This document shows, piece after piece, positions 1 to 11,672 of a DNA stretch of 64,000 bases. This DNA is from Viridothelium virens (lineage: Eukaryota > Ascomycota > Dothideomycetes > Trypetheliales > Trypetheliaceae): NCBI GenBank assembly GCA_010094025.1, contig ML991807.1, forward strand, positions 244,324 through 308,323. The letters run 5' to 3'. The position numbers and the translations under genes were made by a program. Each line of letters opens with the position of its first letter. The first letter of the stretch is position 1. Under the pieces are notes generated by a model that saw only the letters and a program-made list of their open reading frames with translations, was not told the origin of the DNA and made no database searches.

Positions 1-1105
1 ATCGTTTGCCAGATGTTCTCTTCATAGCGCTGGAGAGGGCCCTTCCCATACTCCTTCAGAAACTTGGGGCGGATAGCTGTTTCCCAGTCCAATCGAACCC
101 CACCGTCCTCTTCTCCGAGTATGCGGTCAAGCATTGCCTGTGCTTCCCTGAAATGGGTTTGTGCCGATACTTCAGCCACTCGCACATCTCTCGCTCGAAG
201 AAAGAATTTGTCAAGTGGGCTGCACCCAAATCTAGATGGCCTGGATATTCCAATCCTTTTCTTAGTCGCATCAAAACAAAATGTGTCCGGTACAAGTGGT
301 GGGAACTGGCAATCGCTCTTTGGCCGCGATGTAGGTGACTTCCATTCCACGCTCGAGAGCTCATCCAAAAACTTCGCGAGGGAACTCTTCACATGGTTAA
401 TATCAGATCCGGGGCACTGAGCCACTGAGATTCGGAGGATCAACAGGGTGATCTCTGACGGGATTCGACATATCCACTTCTCTTCTATCTTGAGAAATAC
501 GTCCAAATCCTCGTCTGTTATACTGTCAGCACTCATTCTATTCGATACTAAGTTCTCAAACACGACGTACCAGATAGCTGAATCTCCCCGAACAAGTCCA
601 AACCAGTGTGGTCTCTTGGCCGAAGCTTAGTCTCAATTTGCTGGGAATATTGCGCGATACGTTCTGAAAATGGCCTCTCATTGCCGCCTATGTTACTGGC
701 AGCCTTTCCATCAGCCCAACGAGCAAAAGTCTTGAACAGAAGTATATGCTGATTGATTGTATGCTTTAGGATCGTCCATAGACGGAGCGCTGGCTCGTTT
801 CCGGCCGTGGTGATCGTTTCCGGCATGCGTCGAATCGCCTTTACAGCATCATCGATATTCTTTGCAAATTGCGACATACATATTTCAATCTTTTCAATAA
901 CACCTTCTATCGAGTTTGCGTCTGTCGTGCCGGTTTCTCTTACACGAGAGCCTTCAGCTCAGGTGTCGCAGTCGGAGATGAGACTATCCGGGGTGAAAAA
1001 GTCGATAATACACAATGTAGGATAGTCCCACTTGTCTTGTAGGCTCCAGTAAACCGCCGAAGGTACCTCTTTCGTTGTAGTCGCTCCAATCGGGGATGTC
1101 TTCAT
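1..1105 (-). pseudogene. Unrecognised fungal protein, 3' end beyond window, interrupted by in-frame TGA
   Basis: The minus-strand frame opens at an ATG at 1105 (MKTSPIGATTT...) and runs 48 codons to a TGA at 959-961. The same frame then stays open for another ~130 codons with coding-like sequence (IEKIEICMSQFAKNIDDAV). A good intron follows at 570-515 (GTACGT donor, CTGAC branch, ACAG acceptor, 56 nt), and the next exon (514 to below 1) is open to the window edge. Because the reading frame is maintained on both sides of the TGA, I read this as one gene with a nonsense mutation. Alternatives are that translation starts at the ATG at 877, or that an intron I could not identify removes the stop. 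I do not recognise the family; the protein is soluble-looking, with Trp/Leu-rich helical stretches. Confidence 0.5.
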
Positions 1106-1359
1106 GTCAGAGTCTCACTCCTGGTGGTGTGAATTTTTGTGCTTGAATTACCTGACCTTGTAGGCGGAGGGCTTCTACGGCACAGATTGGTAGAGAAAAA
1201 CATCTGTTTAGATTGAGGGAGAGTTTTATTTACATAACTTGCAAAAGAAATAGAACGCCTGATGGGAAGAGGACCGCAAGCCTCAAAGAAAGCTGTTGTA
1301 ACAAAGGAATGTGACAATGTTTGTCTACCCTCCTACCTAAGACATGCGCGGGTTGTTAC

Positions 1360-2112
1360 TCATTCTCCAAAGAGAGCTTCAGTGAGCCAGACTTGTGCTG
1401 AAAGAACAAACGGAGTCGCTCGCTCTTCGAGCTCAAACTGTCCGTCTTGGGTGTGCTCTTTGATGCGGGCATACGTAATTTTATTCTCGTAGCCTGCCAG
1501 TTCTTGGATACGAGAGTCACGCATTTGCTCCGTTGTGATTCCAACGTACTCGCCGGTATCTGGGACATGGTCTTCTTCTGTCACGTCTGGCCCAGCAATA
1601 ATCCAAAAGCCCTCATGGGAAGGTGGCCCAAGGGACCTCACGACGATAAATGAATTGGTGTCAGGCCAGACATTTTCACCTTGGTACCTGGTCACCAAAT
1701 CGCCTATCTTGAAGCACCGCGAGAGAATCACACTGTGATCGCTGTGACTATCTGCTGTTTCACGAGAGTGATTCGGTTGACCATCGCATAGAGGTGGTGG
1801 CTTGCCAAGATGGTGGAGAGACATCGACTTCGGTGCATGATAATGCCGGCCTGGAACCTCAGGTATCGTCCATACCCTCACATGATCTCGGTCGCACCGG
1901 AGATTGCGGAGAAGAAAACTGTCGTCAAAGATAGCGAGTCCGTACTCGACTCCGTTTCGAAATCCAAGGCTGTATGTAATTGGGGCCTGGGCCCGCTCCC
2001 AGCAATAGTCTTGGATATCACGCTCCGCTTGTGCGATATGAAAGCTGCCTGCGAGGCCTCTGAGGACTTGTGAAGCGGTGTTCGTTGGTGCAATATTGGG
2101 TTGTTGTGCCAT
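1360..2112 (-). CDS. Hypothetical protein, 250 aa, no recognised domain
   Basis: A single-exon minus-strand reading frame of 250 codons starts at the ATG at 2112. The protein has no signal peptide or membrane segment. The sequence is rich in Asp, Glu and aromatic residues, with a His/Ser-rich middle part (around residues 90-130) that looks disordered and folded-looking segments on either side. I do not recognise a domain. It lies in the same orientation as the broken gene to its left, about 250 bp upstream of it, and 2 kb of gene-poor DNA lies on its other side. This setting, and the absence of any familiar motif, suggest a lineage-restricted gene. An intronless open frame of this length in sequence of ordinary composition is unlikely by chance, so the gene is probably real. 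Confidence 0.6.
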   Translation of the reverse strand: MAQQPNIAPTNTASQVLRGLAGSFHIAQAERDIQDYCWERAQAPITYSLGFRNGVEYGLAIFDDSFLLRNLRCDRDHVRVWTIPEVPGRHYHAPKSMSLHHLGKPPPLCDGQPNHSRETADSHSDHSVILSRCFKIGDLVTRYQGENVWPDTNSFIVVRSLGPPSHEGFWIIAGPDVTEEDHVPDTGEYVGITTEQMRDSRIQELAGYENKITYARIKEHTQDGQFELEERATPFVLSAQVWLTEALFGE

Positions 2113-4150
2113 AGTTTCGATATGTTATACAGAACTCGGTGTAGCGATCGCCTGCTGAAAATATGGGCTACAATGCGGGATGAGAAGATATGACGAGCAA
2201 CCAGACTTGATCGAGTGTCTTCTCAAGTGGCAATGCTAAGCTGCTGCGAGACAAAGGTGTGAGCTGAATTGACGCGGCGTATCGCCACTTCTAGTCGACG
2301 TGAGGTTGATGGAAAAATGGGGTAGTACGTACAAGTGGGCCTGACTGGCGTTGTCGAGGGTTTATATAGAAATTGGTGGTATAACGGGTCAGGCGCACCT
2401 GACAAAGGCTCTTTGTACTGTAGATCTTCGACGATGACTCGGGCAGAGGTCACGCAGTTGAAAGGATTGCATTTTCACATTCCTTCCCGTACTTGGTTTG
2501 TTCTATCCGCATGCGTCTGGAGTACTCTGGAGTACTCTGGAGTACTGTGCACGGTCGTGGCTTGTAGTAGTCCTTCTCTTTGAGAATCAACCTGAACCCA
2601 TCCAAACTAGGTGTAGCGCAGCTGAGGTTTCCTACATCCAGCGCCAAATCTAGATACCTACAATAATCAAGTTCCAAACACAAGATATCCATCTGATAGG
2701 TTCAACATGTTTTTACCCATCGACTGTACGTGAAGTGCAGGCTCTTCAAATAACTCGGATGATGGTGAAGGGACTTTGAGGTCCAGCCGAACCGACGTGG
2801 AGCCGAGGGCATGCAAAGATATCTTTCTCTGTGCTTGGTGTTGGAATTCAGGTGCAGTGAGGTAATTCTGAAGCTATCGACGAAGTAGCTCTGCCTCTGG
2901 ATGAGGGTTTCATGTGCGGTGTGACAGGCGCGCCAGGCCTATCGTAGCGTAGCTTGGAGGGATACTCTACAGGTTGATCTTCGGCCGAATCCAGTCAGAG
3001 ACAAGCGTGACAACTCATACAAATCGAGCCCGATAACATGGAGTTTGATCAAGTCGAGAATGACTGCGGCCTGGAGGATTTAAATGACGACTTTTCGATA
3101 TATATAAGCCTTGATATCAAATGGATAGAGAGATACTCTAATAGCATAGCGGATCGATGGCGCTTAGACACTGCTGGAAGGATTATCAAGGACACAATAC
3201 CTTATCGGACTCAGGAGAAATCACGGGTACGCTTGATTTCTACCCTATTATTAAATGTATCATGCTAAACGGTCCTGCGTGGAGAGCCAATACTTCATTC
3301 GAGACCAACTTCTTGACATTTATACAGCAGAGGTAATGATAGAGCAGGATAGAATACTCTACACCATCTTCCTGCGTCCGATGTCTATACAGTCCTTTCA
3401 ATAGATCCTTTTAGATGTATCTAGGAGATTTGCCCAAAAGATTGAGCAAGCCAAAAACCGAAGGAGTTACTCCACAATCCTCCAGGGTTCCTCCTTATAT
3501 AGCAATTATCATCATCCTGTATAAGAATCATGTTAATGCAAGTCGTAGGCATGAGACGCAGGAAGTTTGTGTAGATTTAGCCTCAGGGTTGACACGTCCT
3601 CCCTCATGACAATGCAACCAACGAAGCGCATATTGGAACTTTCTAGTGATGTCGTATTTTTAAGCGGCCGCTTATCATCATTTCGCGCAAACCTCCCTCG
3701 TCCTCCGAAACGTATGAAAGCATCTCGTGTTGGTGGCTATGATGAAGAGATAGCGTAGATAGCTTGAGACCGATGTTCTGCAGTAGTTTACCCCAAGAGG
3801 TCGACTAGACGGAAGTCACGTCGAGAAGATCGCAAAGACATCGATGTGTTCACCTTACTCTTGATGCAGGAAATGTCGGGAGGCCTGCCTCTACTGAGTT
3901 CATTGAGTCCAAACTGATCTGGAACTAGAAGGAGGTCGTAGAGGAACATGGGTATTTAGAAATGTCTTAATCAGCTTATGACACCGTTGGTTTGGTCAAA
4001 GAATCAATCGACTTATCTCCGTGCTTCGTACTTCTGTGATGAAAGTCGGCCAGTTCTCCTAGCCAAAGTCAAAGTACACTGTAAGGTTTGAAGCTCCTCC
4101 AAAACGCCCAGGTATGCAATGCCTCAGGACTGCCTTCCCAGCCCTCTAGT
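2113..4150. other. Gene-poor interval of 2 kb
   Basis: This stretch holds the promoter of the 250-aa gene at its left side and the 3' flank of EDC3 at its right side. Between them I see only short open frames (for example a plus-strand one at 3038-3268) that lack convincing splice sites or recognisable similarity. The section from about 3,000 to 3,750 is A+T-richer than its surroundings with many short stops, as expected for decayed or never-coding DNA. A short tandem repeat lies near 2,520. Confidence 0.5.
2515..2545. repeat. Short tandem repeat, 10-bp unit AGTACTCTGG
   Basis: The unit AGTACTCTGG is present twice in full, preceded by CTGG and followed by AGTACT. It contains the palindrome AGTACT. 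It lies about 400 bp upstream of the 250-aa gene. Confidence 0.85.
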
Positions 4151-6979
4151 TCACTCATCCGCTCCGTTCGCCGTGTCGTGTGCGAAGGTCAAAGGTACAG
4201 TCCACCTCGCCCCGAATTCTACCCTCTGCCTTTCCTGCCCAAACTCCGCTAGCTGTCCCACGGTCCATGGATCCAGACCCTCCGTATTCAAGAGATCCTC
4301 CAAGGCTCCAGCAGCCGCCCTCTTCGACGCCCGCTTCCACACGCTATCCAGCCCGACGTCGACCACACTCAGTCTCCAATCAGCCCCCTCTCCCGCCCTC
4401 ATTGCATGCAGTAACCCCACCAGCGGCGCCCCGAGCGCAACGACGAACCTTGGTCTGAGCAGCAACGGCTCCCCTTCATGGATACGGATCTCACCCGTCC
4501 CAGCATGAAGCCCACACGGCACCTCGACCGCCAAACACTCCGCCCGGCTGCGATTCGCCCACGCCACCATCCCCAACGCCTCATCCCTGACCCGCTCATC
4601 CTCCTCCAGCTCCGCCCATCCGGCCCTCCCAACAATCGCATCCACAATCAACTCCGGCGGAGCATCCAGCCGCTTGAGCCGGCGCTCCAGCTCCGCCCAG
4701 CCATACACCCGGCCCCCCAGCCCCTGGAAAATATCCATCTCCCTCCGAAACCCCTCCTGCTCTTCCTCCTCCGCACCGCCCGCTCTCTCCTCCGCCCCTT
4801 CCCCCCCACCTTCATCCACCCCCAGCCCGATCCCAACCCCCTTCTCCCTCTCCCTCCGCACCCTCTCATCCCTATCCCCTTCCCCCTGCAATCCCAAAGC
4901 CCCAACCAACACCCTCAGCCCCCTCTCCCTCAACCACCGCGCCGCCGCAACCGCTCCCGCCCCCCGCGCATGCCGCCCCACCAGCACCACAACCACAGGC
5001 GCCGCATTCGGGTTCTCGCGCGCCAGCCGCCGGCCGCCGGGGTCCAGCGCCACGAGCGCCGTGTCCGCGATACCGCGCGCCGCCGCGCCCGCGAGGTGCG
5101 CGGCTGAGAGCCCGTGCTGGTTTGCGGCGAAGGCTTCGAGCGCGGTGAGGAGGGTGGGCGCGAGGGTGGGACAGGCGACTGAGGTGGGCTGGATGAGGAG
5201 GCGGGCTGGGTTTGGGAGGGCGGCGGCGTGGTGGTGGTTGGTGGTGTTGGTGGTGGTCGTGGTGATGGCGGTGTTGGTTGTGGTGGTGTTAGTCGTGGTG
5301 GGGAGGAGAGGCGAGGGAGGCGAGATGGGGTGCTGTAGGTGGGAGTGCGTGGGAGGTGGGTGGTAGGGAGAGGTGCTTGGGGGTGGGGTGGGTCGCGCGG
5401 AGGCGGGTTTCGGCGAGGAGGTGGTGTGTGAAGCGATGGATGGCTTTTTGGGTCGGGTGGTGGAGGCGCGGGTTGCGCGAGAGGTGGAGGGAAGGCTTGA
5501 GGTGTCGTGGTGGAGCTCTTGTGGGAAGCTGCTGGTGCGGATGGGGAGGCGCTTCGTTGAGGTGAGGGAGGGCGCACGGCGGGAATAGGTGTCGTCGACG
5601 ATGGACTGGAAGGACGACGAGGACCAGCGGTCACTGTGGTTTGCTGGTTTGGTCTGGTCCAGTACGTTCTCCGTTGGATGAAGATTCTTGCCTCCGTTTG
5701 TGCCAGGCTTGGCCTGTGGAAGACGATTGTGACTGACTAGACGGTCTTCATCCGCCGTTGTATCTTCATTCCTAATCTGATTGAAGACGCTTCTTTTATC
5801 GAACCTGGAAAGGTTGCCCTCGAAGTCAAAATCCCCAAGTTCTTGAATATCGGTAGCATCCTCTGTAGCCCATCCATTTCTCACGGCCTCCTTTTCCATT
5901 GCCTTCTGTCGCTTATTCTTCTGTTTCGAAGCCGAGGCAGCTTCTCGGGCCACGTTGCCGCCAATGAGGCCTGGTACCCGTGGTGACTCTTCCAGAATCG
6001 GTGTGGCACGCCAGCCAGTCTTTGGATTGACCATGTTCTTGCCCTCTGCCCTCCCTTTCTGCTTCCTGAACGCCTCTGGCGATGTCTCCGGATTATCGAA
6101 TGTCCTATCCTGGATGGCTGTAATCTGCGCCGGTTTGTTCTTCTTCTTCGACCCTCGCACTCCTCTCTTCTTCCGCTTGTCCTTTCCATCTTGCTGGATG
6201 TTCTCGTTGGGCTTCGCAGTGGCCGCACTGTCACGCCTGCCCTTGTTCCCCTTTCCTGCCGCGTAATCTGTGTCGTCCGGAGAATCCGATTCTGCAGGCG
6301 GTCGCAGTTCATTGAAGGGTTCTGTGAGAGTAGCTGTTACATGGCTTTTCTTCCTTGGTGTCTCATTTGCAGCTTGTCGCTGCTTCGGTACACCGACGAA
6401 CGGCGACTCAACTGGAGGTGATCGACCTGATGTTGTGGAGGGAAATGGCTTGACTGGCGTAGCAGGTGTTTCATGCGCGACCTCGGATGCTCCAGTTGTG
6501 GCTTGAGAGATGCCCAGGCCAGAAAACGCATCGGGCTTTTTGGTGAAGCTCAAGATTGCAGGATCAACAAAAGATTGTCTTGAAGGCGGCTGGGCGGGAA
6601 GCAGGGCAGAGCTCTGGGCCTGCGCGAGATACGAATCTGAGGCTGCTAATGCGGCGCCACCCCTCAGATTCACTGAAGTTGAGGTTTGCTGCAAATTTGG
6701 ACGGTTTGGCAGCGGAGATTGGGGAATGGAGCCGGAAGGAATTTGTATGTCGGCGATCTGGGAGCCATCGATATTATAACTTGGCAACCGTTCACCAGTC
6801 GCCGGGAAGAAGACTGCGGAGGAATGTTAGCAATGAAGCGCTATGGGTCAACAGAGGTTCCTACCATCTTGCAGGTATAGTGTACGGCCGGAGACGTTTG
6901 CCACGAGACCCTGTGCCTGGAGGTGTGGCGGCGCGTTGAGCGTCACAGCAACAGTAAGACCTATGAAATTGTCCGCCAT
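4151..6979 (-). CDS. edc3: Enhancer of mRNA decapping 3 (EDC3)
   Basis: Two exons, 6979-6865 and 6813-4151, give 925 aa; the 51-nt intron has a GCTAAC branch site and CCGCAG acceptor. EDC3 is a P-body scaffold that stimulates the DCP1-DCP2 decapping enzyme. Exon 1 plus the start of exon 2 encode the N-terminal LSm domain (MADNFIGLTVAVTL..., then VSGRTLYLQDVFFPATGERL). An FDF motif, which binds the Dhh1 RNA helicase, lies at about residues 366-389 (DFDFEGNLSRFDKRSVF). The last ~300 residues form the YjeF_N-type Rossmann domain used for dimerisation. A Thr/Asn/His-rich low-complexity tract precedes that domain. The C-terminal third is strongly G+C-rich, which creates long open frames on the opposite strand that I regard as shadows. 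The protein is longer than yeast Edc3 (551 aa), as is usual for filamentous fungi. Confidence 0.93.
5226..5302. repeat. Imperfect GGT/GTT-rich microsatellite inside EDC3
   Basis: The plus strand is an irregular run of GGT, GTT and GTG triplets. On the coding (minus) strand it encodes alternating Thr and Asn residues followed by His, just before the YjeF_N domain of EDC3. The length of this tract is likely to vary between strains. Confidence 0.75.
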
Positions 6980-7620
6980 GGCGTCTGCAGCCTTATTGGG
7001 AGGCGTCGACCTTCATGGAGGTTTGGAAAGACAGCAATTCAAATGGACAGAAGTCAGCGCTCTCAGGAAGCCCTCTGTCTGAGCTGCGCCACTGCTCTGT
7101 TTTGTGGCAGGATCGTGCAGAAGAGGGCTGTCAACGTTACACCACACAATCAGACGCCTCCTAAGGTTAAGCTTTGTTTCACTTCTCCCTCATCCACACC
7201 TCAGATCTTTCTCACTCAATTCATCAAGAATTCGATCTATCAGGGATTGACAGTATTCCCGGGCCGTTAGGTCGCCAAAAATTTTTTCAAGGCTGGTGAC
7301 TTGTACAGGGGAGACATGACTATCGTCCCGTATGGGCAGCTGCGTATCCTTTCAACCTTTTTATACTTCTTGGAAATTCTAGTCCCTCCAACTCCTTATC
7401 AAAGCCAGTATCACTCAAATGCCACCAGGAGGTATCCCAAGTCTATCTATGCAGGTAGAACGATCGGCTACCAACACTGACATTCCCTCCTATTATTTCA
7501 CGTGAAAGCGAGCACGATCGAAACTATTGGTGTGTAGCTATGGATGCATATGGTGTTCGGCTCCCTTTACAAGTGGTACAATGATTGCAAAATCTAAAGG
7601 CTACCCTCGGCTAGGTGACC
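6980..7620. other. Intergenic: EDC3 5' flank and PIF1 3' flank
   Basis: This stretch must hold the EDC3 promoter and 5' leader and the end of the PIF1 transcript. I see no credible open frame or structured RNA in it. Confidence 0.5.
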
Positions 7621-10439
7621 TTACCCATATGCCCTCATTGCATCTTCTGCGTCCTCAAACCCTTGATCACCGAACTTTGCTTCATAGTTACCAGCACTAA
7701 AGCTACCGCTTCTGATCTCTCTATTTCCCCGAGCTACTCCTTCTTGTCGTGTCTCGACTCTGGATAAGTTACGATAGAACTCCCTGACCTTGTCGTGTGC
7801 AAACACCTTCTTCGGGTCGAATCCGATTACCTGTAAGCCCTCCATACTTGTTGCACGACTGAGTGCGACGTATGCCTGGCCATTCTCAAACACATTTCGA
7901 AGGTTGATCTTTACGCGTTCCAACGTCTGTCCTTGAGCTTTGTGTATCGACAACGCCCATGCTAGGATAAGTGGTATTTGGGCGCGAGAGGCTTGAACTT
8001 CTCCGTTTGGAAGCTCCACTTTCCATGTCTCCCGATGACACAGCATGTCTCTAGTGGTCCCATCGGAAATGGAAAAGCGGACTACAGGCCAGCATGGGGC
8101 TCCATTGTTCGCAAGCTCCTGGAGCTTGCTCTTCGAGATACGTTCCGCACGGCTCAAGTTCACCTCTTCGGTCTCGTCCTCAGTATCCGCCTGTGTACGA
8201 TGGAATACATCTTCGTTGGTCTGGTATGTATCCCACGTGGCCTCGTTCATGAATCCAATAACCCTCCCAAGGGAGCCGTTGACCAGCGTTTCATCCATGT
8301 TTTTGATGAGCATAACCTGAGCCCCCTTTTTGAGAGTAACATTTTCCGGAGCCATGCAGTTCGACAATAGACGGTCGCGCATTTCTTTATCATTGATTGA
8401 TCCCCCATCACGGGCTTCAAAAGTCATCGTCTCGCCGACCAGCTGTCTCATCCTGGAGTTGTTCGCTTGGTCCACTTCGTTCCGCCTGGGGAATCTGCAA
8501 GTTTTGCTTAGTGAAAGCAGGCAAGGGAGTCTCGGGTGTTCTTACAGCTCAGTGGCATCGATACCATTCGTAAAGTCTAGCTCCCTGTCTAATGACTTGA
8601 AGACATTTATTGACTGCTGAGAGAGCCTGCCCTCGCGCATTTCATTAAGCATTCCGGCGAATACTATGACTTGTTAGTGAATCATTCGAGACTACGTAAG
8701 GGGAACTCACCAGGATCCTTCTGTCTGAAGACGTGATGCAGGCCTATTGTATGCTCGACGGTCGTATTCCAAGTATCAGCGTCAAATGCAAATTTGGCAG
8801 CTTTGTTCTTCTCGGGGACTGGTGGCAATTGAAAGAAATCTCCGGTAATGACCAGCTGAATGCCACCGAACGGTCGACCGTTGTTTCGCACCCGTCGTGC
8901 AATCTGTTCCAACTTATCGAAGAGGTCGCCGTCTATCATGGATATCTCATCAACAATAAGAACCTTTGTTCTCAGCCAACGATGTTTGTGCTTTGCGTTC
9001 CTCTTGATTTTTTTGACATGCTCCTCTACAGTGTCTTTGCCGAGGCCAATCCCTGCAAAGCTGTGCAATGTAACGCCACCAATATTGCAGGCGGCTAGGC
9101 CTGTGGAGGCAGTCACCGCCAGACGATCAGGCTCTCGTATGAATTTCTTGCGTAGTTCCTGGACGATTTGGCGTAATAACACAGATTTACCAGTTCCGGC
9201 TGAGCCGGTGAAGAAGACGCTCTTCTGTTTATCCACAACAAGATCCAGTATGTGTTTCTGTTCAAGGCTCAACAAGACCTTTGTCACAGTCTGTCTTTTG
9301 CGTATATTCGCGGCGTCTTGTCGTGACTGGTCTGTCCCTTCACCCGCTTTCACAAGGCTCTTATTCGCTTGCTTGAAGTTTTTCTGCTGCTCTTTCATAG
9401 CACTAGCAGTGGTGTTCCACGGATATAATGACCCTTTCTTATCCTTCGGCAGCGGAGTAAAAGAGTTCCTAATACTATTTGACTTCTGACCTGGCTTAGC
9501 CATCTTTGCCTTATCTGCTTGTTCAGACAGCCACGGCAGGGTCCGACGCTTGGCTGGTCGAGCAGCATCACCATTGGATGACGAGTCTTTTGATTGTTGT
9601 AAACCAGTCTTTGCGTACGCAAACTGACTCATCTGGCTCAGATTCGAAGGAGGTTCAAAAGTTGAGACAGCACGAGAACTGTGTGACTTATAACCAGAGT
9701 CGATGGAAGAAGCTGTTGACGGACGTTGATGCACATGAGAACCGGCTGCTTGCGAGGGAATGATAGGGTAGCTAATTGAGCCTTTGCCTGTTGGATCCTC
9801 TACATCGAGGTCGATCTCGTCATCAAAGTCATCCTCGGCAATGTAGACCATATCCTGCATCGGTTGTACGGGAGGTTTTGATTGAGCATTTTCCTTATTT
9901 ACATCGCCATGTACCTGTGCGCCGAATCGGGGGTAACTAGGTTCCTTGAAAGGATCGCCACTTTGGATGATCTTTGTAAGACCGCTTGATGTGCGTTTAA
10001 GACCGTGGGAAGCACTGGCTGGCGGTTTAGGTGGGCCAAAAGCCTTTGTCGTACTGGATCCATTAGTTCCGAGCTTGTTACCAGAGGCAGTACTAAGTGG
10101 ATAGGCGGCAAGGCTCTGTTGCTTGGGTGCAGGTCGTCCAGAGGGTGGCGGACTTGTTGGACTGCTCGAAGGAAACAGTCGCTTTGCAAGCTCTGCCTGG
10201 TGCTCCTCCACTGGCTTTTTGAACATTGTGGATTCGACTCTTGCAGCGTGTGTAGCTACAGAGGCTGTGTGAGTAGTGCGAGTGCTCCAGTGACGGAAAT
10301 TGCGATGGTGGTGGAATGGAACCAGCGAACGCGAGCGCAGAAAGCCGGACAGCGTCCGCACAAGAAAGTGCATACAGCACGCACACAGAACTATGGCAAA
10401 CGCGATTGTGGCCCAAGGCAAACAGATTGACTGCTGCAT
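7621..10439 (-). CDS. pif1: PIF1-family 5'-3' DNA helicase
   Basis: Three exons, 10439-8711, 8663-8546 and 8494-7621, give 906 aa; the introns are 47 nt (CACTAAC branch) and 51 nt. PIF1 helicases unwind DNA 5' to 3', resolve G-quadruplexes, restrain telomerase and maintain mitochondrial DNA. The Walker A motif GSAGTGKS lies at about residues 412-419, and Walker B (VDEIS) with the following GDFFQLPP motif at about 496-540. The third exon holds the later helicase motifs, including the QGQTLERV segment and the terminal VALSRA motif. The first ~390 residues are a disordered, Ser/Pro-rich extension. Residues 1-71 contain several Arg and His, a hydrophobic stretch and only one acidic residue, as in a mitochondrial presequence. 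A second ATG at 10226 (Met72) would drop it, as in the dual-localised yeast PIF1. Neighbours EDC3 and PUB1 are on the same strand but have their own promoters. Confidence 0.95.
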
Positions 10440-11672
10440 CGGTCTCTGATAGTAGACATAGTCGTGTGGAGTGGTGTTTTGATCTTCAAAGTCGGGTGAA
10501 GCTTGACACGGGGTGGAGATAGAGCGACGCGTCGAATTGCACTAGTCCAAAAAGGCGCGTTACTGCCCGAGGTGACGCTATTTGAGATCCTCCGTGATGG
10601 GCATGGGCATGTGGATTTTTTACCAGCTCCCTTAATGACAAGACAGGGAAGTCGCTCCTTAAGCCGCAGATAAAGTGAGGCTCGACTTAGATTACCGTAA
10701 TCTCGCGTATCACAGTAGTCGTTCACTAGTCGTAAGGAATCAATTTTTAACGGCTGTGCGAATTAATGATCTCTCAAGTCTTGGGACGTCCTTGTACCAC
10801 ATTCAAGTATGCAGGGTGACCGTTGGACATTCTTTGCCTCTTAGAATATGAGCCAGGGAATCCTTTTTGCCAGCCTTGACGGTTGAGTGCAAAGTCTGGA
10901 TATCATTGAAATAGATATCTTGTCAATGACTTTCTATGGAAGAGTAGATCGTTCGACGAATCCTCGAATTGATCGCAGTTCTCAGCAGTGAAAGAGAATA
11001 TGAACTTGAGCGATATCGAGATATGTCAATTTATAGACGATGACTAATGGTACTGCGCTGCGCTATGCCAGGATAATTTTGAAGCCGTCATAAGTAGGTG
11101 GTCTAGCCTGCGTAAACAACCTTGCAGATTCGGACGCAAGAAAGGGAGTCAAGCCGAAACGCCTACTGACATAGGAGAGTAACACTAACACCTGAGGAGA
11201 GGAGTAAAAAAAATTAATACACGAAGAATTTTGGAATCGGATATGTCCACATAACGGTGCGTGAACCGCTTGAGGGAACCTCCGAGTGGTGGACAAGGTG
11301 GTCATCAACAAGAAAGTTTTGTGTCGTGACAATGCATGCAGGTGTCAACACTCATTAAAGAAAAGAAGAAAAAAGATCTCGCGTAGTCGAGATTCTGAGA
11401 GATGAAGCGAAAGTACAAAAGCTCCGGCCCATCAAGATTCTCCAAGCCACCACCATCTCCAACGTAAGCAATTGCCATGACAGCCAGGGTGCAGAACCCT
11501 AAGAAGGTAGAAAAGTGAGTGAGAACATGAGAAGGTCGCACGCAATGGGGTATGACAGCAAGTTTGGTATCTCATCCAACACGTGGTCGTCCACTAGAAG
11601 CTCAGAGGCACTGCACAAAAAAATTCCACCAGACAAGTGCCAGCCTAACGCTCCACACAAGAGAAGGTGCCA
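10440..11672. other. Intergenic: PIF1 promoter and PUB1 3' flank
   Basis: About 1.2 kb between two minus-strand genes. It must carry the PIF1 promoter (right of 10439) and the PUB1 3' untranslated region (left of 11673). The open frames here are short, overlap on both strands and show no recognisable similarity, so I call none of them. Confidence 0.5.

Noticed and set aside
4478-5634. Long plus-strand open frames (over 200 codons) opposite EDC3
   Set aside because: They are Pro/Ser/Arg-rich low-complexity products of the G+C-rich EDC3 coding strand, overlap each other in several phases, and have no motif.
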